The translations under genes and the position numbers were made by a program. A model generated the notes under the pieces. The model was not told the origin of the DNA. It saw only the letters and a program-made list of their open reading frames with translations, and searched no databases. Shown here in pieces: positions 1 to 8,306 of a stretch of DNA of 64,000 nucleotides. The stretch spans positions 24,909 to 88,908 of the forward strand of contig CBDUNM010000003.1 of assembly GCA_965368585.1 (NCBI GenBank). Direction: 5' to 3'. This DNA comes from JARRQB01 sp965368585 (lineage in GTDB: Bacteria; Pseudomonadota; Gammaproteobacteria; Chromatiales; Chromatiaceae). Position 1 is the first letter of the stretch. The number at the start of each line of letters is the position of its first letter.

Positions 1-402
1 GTAATGGACCGATTGATGCCGGCGCTGCGTGAAATGCGGGCATCGGGGCGCGAATTCATTATCAGCGGTGACTGGAACATCGCGCATCGGGCGATCGATT
101 TGAAGAACTGGCGTGGCAACCAGAAGAACTCCGGATTCCTGCCGCAGGAGCGCGCCTGGATGGATCAATTGTTCGGTCCGGTCGGTTTCGTCGATGCCTT
201 CCGCCGGCTCAACCAGGAGGCAGAGCAATACACTTGGTGGTCGAACCGCGGACAGGCCTGGGCCAAGAATGTCGGATGGCGTATCGACTATCAAGTGGTG
301 ACACCGGGCTTGGAAAACCGTGTCACGAGCGCATCCATCTATAAAAAGAAGCGCTTTTCCGACCACGCGCCGTTGATCATGGACTATGACCTCTCGCCCT
401 GA
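1..402 (+). CDS. xthA: Exodeoxyribonuclease III, 3' part
   Basis: The window opens inside this gene; about the C-terminal half (133 codons) is present. Exonuclease III removes nucleotides from 3' ends of duplex DNA and incises abasic sites in base-excision repair. The visible part carries the family's GDWN motif (metal and substrate contacts) near residue 24 and the C-terminal catalytic SDHAPL motif just before the end. The WWSNRGQAW and GWRIDY stretches are also typical of XthA. The reading frame runs off the left edge, so the true start lies outside. It overlaps the next gene by 17 bp, which suggests co-transcription. Identification is firm; only the length is unknown. Confidence 0.93.
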   Translation, partial: VMDRLMPALREMRASGREFIISGDWNIAHRAIDLKNWRGNQKNSGFLPQERAWMDQLFGPVGFVDAFRRLNQEAEQYTWWSNRGQAWAKNVGWRIDYQVVTPGLENRVTSASIYKKKRFSDHAPLIMDYDLSP

Positions 403-1792
403 AAGCAAGACGGCAAGAATTCGCCATTGGTATGACAGCCTCCGGGTCTATCGTCAGCGGCGTGTGTTGACGCTGTTATTTCTGGGGTTTTCTTCCGGGT
501 TGCCGTTTTTGCTGGTGTTCGGAACCTTGTCGTATTGGCTGCGCGAGGCGGGTATCGCGCGCTCGACCATAGGTTTCATCAGTTGGGTGGCGTTGGCGTA
601 CGGCTTCAAGTGGGTGTGGGCGCCTTTGGTGGATCGGCTGCCCTTACCACTGTTGACCGCATGGCTGGGGCGGCGGCGGGCCTGGCTGTTGCTAACCCAG
701 CTGATATTGGTTGCAGCGATAGCCGGCATGGCGGTGACGGACCCGAAATTGGATTTGCAACGCCTGGTCGCGCTGGCGTTGGTGGTGGCGTTTACGTCGG
801 CAACGCAGGATATCGTGATTGATGCCTTTCGCATCGAGACGGGTGATCCGCGAGTACAGGCTGCCATGGCCTCAACCTATATGATCGGCTATCGCCTGGC
901 CATGATCAGCGCCTCCGCTGGGGTTCTCTGGTTGGCCGATTGGGTAGACCCGGACCAGGCCGGCTATCATCACGTCGCCTGGCTGGTCGGTTATTCCGCC
1001 ATGGCTGCCCTGATGCTGGTCGGCGTCATTACCACGCTGGTGGTGCGCGAACCGCCACGACCTGAAAAGCTCGGGAATGCGCAGGAGCGTGCCGGTATCG
1101 ACTGGCTTGCGGCGCGCCCGGGTTTGCCGTCCTGGTTGCTCAAGTTCGCGACCTGGATATGGAGTGCCATGATCAGCCCGTTTGTCGATTTTTTGGTGCG
1201 TTACCGTTGGCAGGCCTTGTTGTTGCTGGCTCTGATCAGTACCTATCGCATCTCCGATATCGTTCTGGGCGTGATATCCAACGTGTTCTACGTCGACCTG
1301 GGCTTCACCAAGGCTGAGGTGGCCAACGTGACCAAGGTTTTCGGCGTCATCATGACCTTGTTGGGCACGGTCGTGGGTGGCGTGTTGGTCAATCGCTTGG
1401 GCGTCATGCGTATCCTGTTCACCGGAGCCTTGTTGTCGGCGGCGACCAATTTGTTGTTCGCGGCGTTGGCGGGTATGGGTAACAGCCTGCCGGCACTGAT
1501 CGTCGTGGTGGCGATGGACAATTTGAGTGCGGGCATGGCAACGGCGGCCTTCGTGGCCTATCTGTCGGCGCTGACCAACGTATCTTATTCCGCGACTCAG
1601 TACGCTTTATTCAGTTCGGTCATGTTGTTGTTCCCCAAGTTTCTGGGAGGGTTCTCCGGCGTCATGGTGGACAACATGGGTTATCCGGCCTTTTTTACCC
1701 TCACCGCGGCAATCGGGCTGCCCGTATTGGTAATGATAGGGGTGGTGTGGAGATACGCCCCACCGGTAAACGGCGACTTGGATGAATCCTGA
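386..1792 (+). CDS. AmpG-like MFS permease
   Basis: A 468-residue polytopic inner-membrane protein of the major facilitator superfamily with about 12 to 14 hydrophobic segments. The N-terminal stretch with GFSSGLPF, the WVALAYGFKWVWAPLVDR segment and the early TQDI motif match the AmpG family, which imports anhydromuropeptides during cell-wall recycling and can influence beta-lactamase induction. Substrate is inferred from the family, and AmpG paralogues are common, so transport specificity is not certain. The ATG start lies inside the end of xthA, and the gene overlaps the following membrane-protein gene by 11 bp, so the three appear to form one transcription unit. Confidence 0.85.
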   Translation: MTSRPESKTARIRHWYDSLRVYRQRRVLTLLFLGFSSGLPFLLVFGTLSYWLREAGIARSTIGFISWVALAYGFKWVWAPLVDRLPLPLLTAWLGRRRAWLLLTQLILVAAIAGMAVTDPKLDLQRLVALALVVAFTSATQDIVIDAFRIETGDPRVQAAMASTYMIGYRLAMISASAGVLWLADWVDPDQAGYHHVAWLVGYSAMAALMLVGVITTLVVREPPRPEKLGNAQERAGIDWLAARPGLPSWLLKFATWIWSAMISPFVDFLVRYRWQALLLLALISTYRISDIVLGVISNVFYVDLGFTKAEVANVTKVFGVIMTLLGTVVGGVLVNRLGVMRILFTGALLSAATNLLFAALAGMGNSLPALIVVVAMDNLSAGMATAAFVAYLSALTNVSYSATQYALFSSVMLLFPKFLGGFSGVMVDNMGYPAFFTLTAAIGLPVLVMIGVVWRYAPPVNGDLDES

Positions 1793-2468
1793 TCTGGGTT
1801 TTAGCGCGGCGTTCGTCGTCGGATTGCTGGGGGGGGTGCATTGTATTGGCATGTGCGGGGGGATCGTGGGGGCGCTGACCTTTGGCCTGTCGGAGGAGCA
1901 GCGCACAGGGTGGCGTGGTTTGAGTTTTCAGCTGACCTACAACTTTGGGCGTCTGACCAGCTACACCGTCGCGGGGCTGCTGGTCGGTGGTCTTGGCGCC
2001 TTGTTGGCGGCCTGGTTGCCCGTCGCCATCGCCCAGCGTCTGCTGCAGGGGCTGGCCGGATTGTTCATGATCCTGCTCGGCTTGTATCTTTCCGGGTGGT
2101 GGCTGGGGCTGCGGCGGGTCGAGGCCTTGGGCGGTCGTATCTGGCGCAGCATCGAGCCTCTGGGCAGAAGGTTCATGCCCGTTCATTCCCCGGCTCAGGC
2201 GCTGGTCCTGGGGTTGATCTGGGGCTGGCTGCCCTGTGGGTTGGTCTACAGCGTGTTGATCTGGGCGTTGTCCGCGGGCGACGCCCTACGAGGGGGCGGG
2301 CTGATGCTGGCATTCGGCCTGGGTACCTTGCCCAATCTGTTGCTGATGGGTGCCGCAGCCGGGTGGCTGGCGCGATACGTGCGAAGACCCGTTGTCCGAA
2401 CGTTGGCCGGCGGGTTGGTGTTGCTGTTCGGCGTGTACACAGTGACGCAGGCGCTGGGCTGGTCATAA
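1782..2468 (+). CDS. Sulfite exporter TauE/SafE-type (DsbD_2) membrane protein
   Basis: A 228-residue membrane protein with about six hydrophobic helices. The N-terminal GGVHCIGMCGG motif, with two cysteines in the first helix, and the later WGWLPCGLVYS motif with a third cysteine mark the DsbD_2 branch of the TauE/SafE family. In many proteobacteria this branch sits near cytochrome oxidase or copper-handling genes and is thought to act in metal or reductant transfer across the membrane. Here the neighbours are an AmpG-like permease and, converging from the other strand, a DUF4426 gene, so context does not settle the function. The start overlaps the upstream gene by 11 bp. Confidence 0.8.
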   Translation: MNPDLGFSAAFVVGLLGGVHCIGMCGGIVGALTFGLSEEQRTGWRGLSFQLTYNFGRLTSYTVAGLLVGGLGALLAAWLPVAIAQRLLQGLAGLFMILLGLYLSGWWLGLRRVEALGGRIWRSIEPLGRRFMPVHSPAQALVLGLIWGWLPCGLVYSVLIWALSAGDALRGGGLMLAFGLGTLPNLLLMGAAAGWLARYVRRPVVRTLAGGLVLLFGVYTVTQALGWS

Positions 2469-2502
2469 CCGCGAGCGCCTGCGCCGACCATTCATCGAAC
2501 GA

Positions 2503-2949
2503 TCAGTTGGTAAAAAATTCGCGGCTCATGCGCGCGACGTATTTTTCGTCGCTGCCAGACGGCTGCACCTCCAGCTCAAAATTCAGTTGCTCCCGGTGTC
2601 CAACCAGAAAGTCCCCAATGTAGTAGATCGCATCCTCCTCGCGCACTTCGCGTAACGGCACCTGACGCGATTGTCCGATCAGGTTCTTGGCCGTCGCAGT
2701 GATGCGTGCGGTCACGGATTTTCCCGTCGAGCCGGGGACGTCCTGAATGACACTGACGTTGAGCATGCCGCGATTCTTACTACGCCGGATGTTGTACGCT
2801 TTCGCGACGGTCGGCGACAAGAAATCGGTGGTTAGGGCATTGTGGTGAATCGTGTATCCGTCAACTTTGGTACTGTTCTCTTCGGCGAAAACTGCCATCG
2901 GTAGCAGCCAGATGCAACTCAGCATTCCGATAACAATGTGTTTTTTCAT
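2503..2949 (-). CDS. DUF4426 family periplasmic protein
   Basis: A 148-residue protein that begins with a clear signal peptide (MKKHIVIGMLSCIWLLPM, cut after about AVFA), so it is exported to the periplasm. The start was set at the ATG at 2949 because a GGAG ribosome-binding site sits 8 bp upstream and because the longer frame adds a charged, non-signal-like extension. The mature part is mostly beta-type and matches the DUF4426 family, found next to yggT/proC in Pseudomonas as well. No catalytic residues or biochemical role are known to me. It ends 35 bp from the convergent TauE/SafE gene. Confidence 0.8.
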   Translation of the reverse strand: MKKHIVIGMLSCIWLLPMAVFAEENSTKVDGYTIHHNALTTDFLSPTVAKAYNIRRSKNRGMLNVSVIQDVPGSTGKSVTARITATAKNLIGQSRQVPLREVREEDAIYYIGDFLVGHREQLNFELEVQPSGSDEKYVARMSREFFTN

Positions 2950-3071
2950 GAATTTCTCCTGCCTCTCTCGTTTTGGTACGCGGCCCGGTTGTATCGCAGC
3001 TGGGCTGCAGAGTAAAAAACGGGTTCGCTTAACTATAGACCACAAACCGCGGTACTATTTTTCACACCGCA

Positions 3072-3359
3072 TCAACGAGTGATACCTGGTGGCAGTCGCT
3101 TTGGCGAACGAATTCGGACGCGTTTGCGACGGCCGGTCTCGCCGGATTCGATTTGCACCGCCGATTTTGCGACCTGGCAGTAGCCGGCCAGGACCGCCTT
3201 CAGCCGCGCATTCGCTTTGCCGTCGACCGGCGGGGCGGTCAGCCGCAGCTTGATTGCATTGTCAAGCATTTCTGCAAACCCGTCCGTACGGGCGCGCGGC
3301 TGGGCGTGCACCGAAAACACGAGATCATCGCCGTCCCACCGATACCAGGCGCCGCTCAC
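3072..3359 (-). CDS. DUF167 (YggU) family protein
   Basis: A small 95-residue protein of the YggU/DUF167 family: the PPVDGKANARL motif and the C-terminal GxxxRxKxVRI pattern are diagnostic. The family has a solved alpha/beta fold but no agreed function. It starts with GTG at 3359, and the last bases of yggT overlap this start (GTGA arrangement), so the two are translationally coupled. The yggT-yggU pair follows proC and yggS, an order widely kept in gammaproteobacteria. Confidence 0.9.
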   Translation of the reverse strand: MSGAWYRWDGDDLVFSVHAQPRARTDGFAEMLDNAIKLRLTAPPVDGKANARLKAVLAGYCQVAKSAVQIESGETGRRKRVRIRSPKRLPPGITR

Positions 3360-3934
3360 ATTGCGATCTGTTTGGCCATCAAATTAAGCGGGGGGACGAT
3401 CAGCATCTTCAATAGCATCAACCCGATCATGGCTACCATGGGCGACAGATCGAGTCCGCCCATATCCGGCATCCGCCGTCGAATCGGGTCCATGAGGGGC
3501 GACGTCAGCTGGGATAACAGGCTCGCGGCCGGATGGTGTGTGCCGGGGTTGATCCAGCTGAGAATCACCAGGATAAGGATGCTGAAGATGTAGATATTGA
3601 TCATGAGACTGACCAATTCCGGTATGGCCAGGACCAGGGGTTGCAGCACAAAAAGCCCGAGACCGCTGATGACATAGATCAGCGCGAGTTCGATCGCCTT
3701 GAGTATCCAGGCCAGCACCAACGATGACACGTCGATGCCGCCGAGTCCAGGAATGTAGCGCCGCAGGGGGCGCAGCACCGGGGTTGTCGCCTTGACGATG
3801 AATTGGGACAAGGGGTTGTAGAAGTCCGCCTTCGTCAATTGCAGTAGAAAGCGCAGCATGACGATGAGTATGTAAATGCCAAATGCAATCTCGATCAGAA
3901 AAACGAGTGGGTTGGTGAGGTAACTGCTATCCAT
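3356..3934 (-). CDS. YggT family integral membrane protein
   Basis: A 192-residue protein made of two homologous halves, each with hydrophobic helices and the conserved pattern seen here as TTPVLRPLRRYIPGLGGID (first half) and a matching SPLMDPIRRRMPDMGGLDLSP (second half). This is the YggT family, membrane proteins of unknown function often linked to osmotic tolerance or, in other lineages, to cell division and thylakoid organisation. The start at 3934 was chosen because the protein then begins MDSSYLTNP immediately before the first helix; a longer in-frame start adds 22 unlikely residues. It is coupled to the following yggU-type gene by a 4-bp overlap. Confidence 0.88.
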   Translation of the reverse strand: MDSSYLTNPLVFLIEIAFGIYILIVMLRFLLQLTKADFYNPLSQFIVKATTPVLRPLRRYIPGLGGIDVSSLVLAWILKAIELALIYVISGLGLFVLQPLVLAIPELVSLMINIYIFSILILVILSWINPGTHHPAASLLSQLTSPLMDPIRRRMPDMGGLDLSPMVAMIGLMLLKMLIVPPLNLMAKQIAM

Positions 3935-4081
3935 TATTGTTTTCCCAGTACTGGCGTGAATGATTCCGCCCAAATCTGCGCCGAGTATAGAGTCGCGCAA
4001 CCACGCTGAACAGCCAGAGGCGATGTCGCACCGATATCAAGTCGAGTCTGGGCGTTGCCACGACCGGGAATGGCGGGCGGT

Positions 4082-4930
4082 TCATGGTCGGGTGGACTGA
4101 TCGTCGGCTTCACTCAAGGAGCGTGAAAGTTCCTCGGACCGGTCATGGGCGGCCCGTAGCGCTTCGGCAAAAATCTGACGCAGGCCCCGATGTTCCAAGA
4201 CCCCAATGGCCTTTTCGGTGGTGCCGCCCGGCGAGGTGACCTTGCGCCGTAGCGTTTGCGGGTCGTCGGCCGATTCGATGGCCATGCGTGCCGCCCCCAA
4301 TGCCGTTTGCAGCGTCAGCAGATGCGCGGTTTCCGCGGGCAATCCCAGCTCTTGCGCGGCGGCTTCCATGGCTTCCATTACCATGAAATAGTAGGCCGGG
4401 CCGCTGCCCGAAACGGCGGTGACCGCATCGATGAGCGCCTCGTCCTCGACCCATTGCACCAGACCGACGGCGCGCAGAATACGCTCGGCACTGTCACGTT
4501 GCGCGGCGGTCACACCCGGACCGCTGTACAGGCCGGTGGCGCCGGTCTGCACCATGGCGGGCGTGTTCGGCATGGCGCGTACCACGGGTACCTGTGCGCC
4601 CAGCCAGTGTTGCAAGCTATCGGTACGCACACCGGCCGCGATCGATATGACCAGAGGTTTTCTCGCCCGCAGCGTCGGCGCGAGGCCGAGGCTCACCTCC
4701 TTGATGACCTGCGGTTTGACGGCAAGGACCAGGATGTCGGCCTCACGCGCTGCGTCGGTATTGTCGGGGCGCGTGCTGATGCCCATATTGGCAGCCAGGG
4801 CATCCAGCTTTGCGGGAACCGGGTCACTGGCCAGCAGGCGAGCCGGGTCGGTTCCGTCAGCGATCAGTCCAGCCATCAAGGCCGCGGCCATGTTGCCGGC
4901 GCCGATAAATGCGATGTTTTGTTGCGACAT
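4082..4930 (-). CDS. proC: Pyrroline-5-carboxylate reductase
   Basis: A 282-residue cytosolic enzyme that reduces pyrroline-5-carboxylate to proline with NAD(P)H, the last step of proline synthesis. The N-terminal Rossmann motif GAGNMA (residues about 10-15), the AVKPQ motif near residue 70, the MPNTPA motif near 120 and the C-terminal signature region VTSPGGTTEKAI near 230 are all present. Length is typical of the family. It lies 66 bp downstream of yggS, in the order yggS-proC-yggT conserved in Pseudomonas and relatives. Confidence 0.96.
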   Translation of the reverse strand: MSQQNIAFIGAGNMAAALMAGLIADGTDPARLLASDPVPAKLDALAANMGISTRPDNTDAAREADILVLAVKPQVIKEVSLGLAPTLRARKPLVISIAAGVRTDSLQHWLGAQVPVVRAMPNTPAMVQTGATGLYSGPGVTAAQRDSAERILRAVGLVQWVEDEALIDAVTAVSGSGPAYYFMVMEAMEAAAQELGLPAETAHLLTLQTALGAARMAIESADDPQTLRRKVTSPGGTTEKAIGVLEHRGLRQIFAEALRAAHDRSEELSRSLSEADDQSTRP

Positions 4931-4996
4931 AGAGATTATGGAAGTTCGAGGTTAGTGATCGTTGCAGGTGGAAGTTTAGCGGATTCATTCCAGGAT

Positions 4997-5680
4997 TCAG
5001 GTGCGGGGGCCAAAGATGTCGGTGCCCACACGGACCAGCGTCGATCCTTCGGCGATGGCGGTTTCGAGATCGCCGGACATGCCCATGGACAAAGTATCCA
5101 GCGGTAAGCCTGCGTCGCGCAATTGCTCGGCGAGCTCACGCAGCCGGCGGTACACGGCACGCTGCGTTGCGGTAGGTTGGGTGGGGTCCGGCATTGTCAT
5201 GAGCCCGCGCAGTTTCAACCGACGCCGGCCGGCAACGACTTCCGCTAAAGCCGTCAAGCCGGCTTCGTCGACCCCGCCCTTGGACGCTTCACCGCTGATG
5301 TTGACTTGAATGCAGATGTTCAACGCGGACACTTCGTCGGGGCGTTGAGCTGCGAGCCGCTTTGCATGCCCGGCGTCGTCCAGGCCATGGACCCAGTCGA
5401 AATGATGCGCGATCATGCGGGTTTTATTCGACTGCAGACGGCCGATGTAGTGCCAGACCAGAGGTCGATCGCGCAGCGCGTCGATTTTTGCCTGTGCCTC
5501 CCGTACATAGTTTTCGCCGAATTGCCGCTGGCCAGCCGCAATGGCCTCCTGGATCGCCGAAACCGGCTTGGTCTTGCTGACGGCAAGCAGGGTGATCTGA
5601 CCCGGGTTTCTGCCACAAAGCCGAGCAGCCGTGGCGATTCTTGACCTGACTGCGGCCAGTCGAGCGGCGATTTCTGACAT
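4997..5680 (-). CDS. YggS/PipY family pyridoxal-phosphate homeostasis protein
   Basis: A 227-residue PLP-binding protein of the alanine-racemase-like TIM-barrel fold. The motif LLAVSKTKPV contains the lysine that binds PLP; FGENYVREAQ, WHYIGRLQSNK and the C-terminal MGMSGDLETAI with GTDIFGPR are all family signatures. Members balance vitamin B6 and amino-acid pools rather than catalysing a known reaction. I prefer the ATG at 5680, giving MSEIAARL as in relatives; an in-frame ATG at 5725 would add 15 residues not usual in the family. Neither start has a strong ribosome-binding site. Confidence 0.93.
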   Translation of the reverse strand: MSEIAARLAAVRSRIATAARLCGRNPGQITLLAVSKTKPVSAIQEAIAAGQRQFGENYVREAQAKIDALRDRPLVWHYIGRLQSNKTRMIAHHFDWVHGLDDAGHAKRLAAQRPDEVSALNICIQVNISGEASKGGVDEAGLTALAEVVAGRRRLKLRGLMTMPDPTQPTATQRAVYRRLRELAEQLRDAGLPLDTLSMGMSGDLETAIAEGSTLVRVGTDIFGPRT

Positions 5681-5994
5681 AGCGGATGGCGCGAAACCGG
5701 TTCCTAAGGGTAAAGTTCTCACCATATTAAACGAGAACGATCCTAGGAGGTTGTCCGAAAACAGCGCCAGCCGCCGCGACAGGCTGGGATGAGACGGCTA
5801 TTTCGATCGCTTGCGAAGACGTGTTGGTCCGTCGGTAATGGCACGTCAACAATCGAAAAGTCCGATCCCCCAAGTCTGGTTGCGGTGAGCCGCCACGTGC
5901 TCGGGCCGTTCTCCGCAAGCCTGGGTTGTCGCAGATCGTGCGGCCGCCCAGACCGTCAGTGTGTACCGATATCGGTTATCTAGCCGGGGGATTC
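5681..5994. promoter_or_regulatory. Divergent spacer between yggS and pilT
   Basis: These 314 bp separate two divergent genes and must hold both promoters. No convincing gene is present. Just upstream of pilT is a perfect 12-bp palindrome, ACCGATATCGGT (5965-5976), ending 18 bp before the pilT ATG; it could be an operator or chance. I could not pick out a confident sigma-70 or sigma-54 promoter. Confidence 0.4.
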
Positions 5995-7032
5995 ATGGAT
6001 ATCGCCGAGTTACTTGCTTTTAGTGTCAAACACAATGCGTCGGATCTGCACTTGTCGTCGGGGTTGCCGCCGATGATCCGTGTCGATGGCGATATACGCC
6101 GTATCAATGTCCCGGTCCTGGATCATAAGTCCGTGCACGCTTTGGTGTACGACATTATGAACGACAAGCAGCGCAAGGATTATGAGGAGTTTCTGGAAGT
6201 GGATTTCTCCTTCGAAATTCCCGGTTTGGCGCGGTTCAGGGTCAATGCCTTCAATCAGGACCGGGGCTCGGCGGCGGTGTTTCGTACCATCCCGTCCAAG
6301 GTGCTCTCCCTGGAAGACTTGAACGCGCCGGCGGTCTTCAAGGATATCTGTGACAATCCACGTGGCCTGGTGCTGGTGACGGGGCCGACCGGATCAGGCA
6401 AATCCACCACGCTGGCAGCGATGATGGATTACAAAAACGATACCGAATACGGCCATATCCTGACTATCGAAGACCCAATCGAATTCGTGCACCAGTCGAA
6501 GAAGTGTCTAATCAATCAGCGCGAAGTGCACCGCGATACATTGGGTTTTGCCGAAGCGTTGCGTTCCGCGCTGCGTGAAGATCCGGATATCATTCTGGTG
6601 GGCGAATTGCGGGATCTCGAAACGGTGCGCCTGGCGCTGACGGCGGCGGAGACCGGTCATCTGGTTTTCGGGACGCTGCACACCAGTTCCGCGGCCAAGA
6701 CCATAGACCGGATTATCGACGTGTTCCCCTCTGCGGAAAAATCCATGGTGCGATCCATGCTGTCGGAATCTTTGCGTGCCGTGATTTCGCAGACCCTGTT
6801 GAAGAGGGTCGGCGGCGGAAGGGTCGCCGCACATGAGATCATGATCGGCACGCCCGCGATTCGCAACCTGGTGCGCGAGGACAAAGTCGCCCAGATGTAC
6901 TCCGCGATTCAAACCGGTCAGGCCTTTGGCATGCAAACGCTCGATCAGTGCATGCAGGATTTGATTGGTAAGGGGTTGATTACAAAACAAGACGCCAAAT
7001 CCAGGGCGGTTAGCAAAGAAACCTTCAGTTGA
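5995..7032 (+). CDS. pilT: Type IV pilus retraction ATPase PilT
   Basis: A 345-residue cytoplasmic hexameric ATPase that depolymerises type IV pili, driving twitching motility and DNA uptake. Seen in the sequence: N-terminal MDIAELLAFSVKHNASDLHLS, Walker A GPTGSGKS at residues 130-137, the Asp box around residue 160 (TIEDPIEF), Walker B region LVGELRD near 201-207, the His box HTSSAAKT, and the C-terminal retraction motif AIRNLVRE. The start at 5995 has a G-rich ribosome-binding site (GGGGG) a few bases upstream; the longer frame only adds unrelated residues. PilU follows 124 bp downstream, as in Pseudomonas. Confidence 0.96.
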   Translation: MDIAELLAFSVKHNASDLHLSSGLPPMIRVDGDIRRINVPVLDHKSVHALVYDIMNDKQRKDYEEFLEVDFSFEIPGLARFRVNAFNQDRGSAAVFRTIPSKVLSLEDLNAPAVFKDICDNPRGLVLVTGPTGSGKSTTLAAMMDYKNDTEYGHILTIEDPIEFVHQSKKCLINQREVHRDTLGFAEALRSALREDPDIILVGELRDLETVRLALTAAETGHLVFGTLHTSSAAKTIDRIIDVFPSAEKSMVRSMLSESLRAVISQTLLKRVGGGRVAAHEIMIGTPAIRNLVREDKVAQMYSAIQTGQAFGMQTLDQCMQDLIGKGLITKQDAKSRAVSKETFS

Positions 7033-7156
7033 GTCCGGGCCGGTAGATCTGGCACTCTAGTGGCCCGCCTGCGCATTGCGGGCGATTTCGGCCGGTCCGT
7101 GTGCAGGTGAGGTTCGATCACGGTGCTGTCGGCATTCGATCTGGCTGAGGATTGGT

Positions 7157-8287
7157 ATGGAATTCGATGACATTTTGCACATGATGGTTCAGAAGCAGGC
7201 GTCGGACCTGTTCATCACACCCGATGTGCCGCCGAGTATCAAAGTGCACGGTCGCATCACTCCGGTTTCAAAGACCAAACTCAGTGAACAACAGACCCGC
7301 GAATTGGCGACGTCCCTGATGTCGCCCGAGCAACGCGATCAGTTCACGCATACCAAGGAGTGTAATTTTGCGTTCAACGCGGCCGGCGTCGGACGGTTTC
7401 GCGTCAGCGCATTTATTCAGCGCGACACGGTGGGCATGGTGTTACGGCGTATCGAGACGCGGATTCCGACGTTCGACGAACTGGGTCTGCCTCCCGTGTT
7501 GCGGGATTTGTCGATGACCAAACGCGGCATCGTTTTTCTCGTCGGGGCGACGGGAACCGGCAAATCAACCTCTCTGGCGGCGATGGTGGGGTATCGCAAC
7601 CAAAACAGCAGTGGTCATATAATCAGCATCGAAGACCCTATCGAATTCACGCATAACCACAGCGGTTGCATCATTACGCAGCGCGAGGTCGGCGTTGATA
7701 CGGAATCCTACGAAGTCGCTTTGCGCAATACCCTGCGTCAGGCGCCGGACGTCATCTTGATCGGTGAAATTCGCACCCGCGAGTCGATGGATCACGCCAT
7801 CAGCTTTGCCGAGACGGGCCATCTGGTGCTGACGACCTTGCATGCGAACAACGCCAACCAGGCGCTTGATCGCATGCTGCATTTTTTCCCGGACGACCAG
7901 CGTGATCAGGTCTTGATGGATCTATCGCTCAACCTCAAGGGAATAGTGGCCCAACAGCTCATCCGCCGTCCCGACGGCAATGGACGAACAGCCGTGGTCG
8001 AGGTTCTGTTGAATACCCCGCTGGCTGCAGACCTGATTCTGAAAGGCGAAGTGTACAAGCTGAAGGACTTGATGAAACGGTCCCGCGAACAAGGGATGAT
8101 TACGTTCGACCAGGCGTTGTTCGATGCCTATAAACGCGGCGAGATCACTCAGGAGGACGCGCTGGCGCACGCCGATTCGGCGAACGAGGTGCGGCTGATG
8201 ATCAAGTTGGGCGATACTCGGCCCGGGACTCGGACGCGGGATCGCAACGCGGTCAGTATCACCGAGCCCGACCATCGCGACAACTGA
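7157..8287 (+). CDS. pilU: PilT-dependent retraction ATPase PilU
   Basis: A 376-residue paralogue of PilT, assisting PilT in pilus retraction under load. It shows MEFDDILHMMVQKQASDLFIT at the N-terminus, a Walker A GATGTGKST at 130-138, SIEDPIEF, Walker B region LIGEIRTRE and the HANNANQALDR histidine box. Compared with PilT it carries the longer PilU-type C-terminus, ending in a charged tail. The start at 7157 gives the usual PilU N-terminus; the upstream in-frame extension of 27 residues looks like spacer sequence. It lies on the same strand as pilT and is probably co-transcribed. Confidence 0.94.
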   Translation: MEFDDILHMMVQKQASDLFITPDVPPSIKVHGRITPVSKTKLSEQQTRELATSLMSPEQRDQFTHTKECNFAFNAAGVGRFRVSAFIQRDTVGMVLRRIETRIPTFDELGLPPVLRDLSMTKRGIVFLVGATGTGKSTSLAAMVGYRNQNSSGHIISIEDPIEFTHNHSGCIITQREVGVDTESYEVALRNTLRQAPDVILIGEIRTRESMDHAISFAETGHLVLTTLHANNANQALDRMLHFFPDDQRDQVLMDLSLNLKGIVAQQLIRRPDGNGRTAVVEVLLNTPLAADLILKGEVYKLKDLMKRSREQGMITFDQALFDAYKRGEITQEDALAHADSANEVRLMIKLGDTRPGTRTRDRNAVSITEPDHRDN

Positions 8288-8306
8288 CCTGGGCTTCGGA
8301 TGGACG

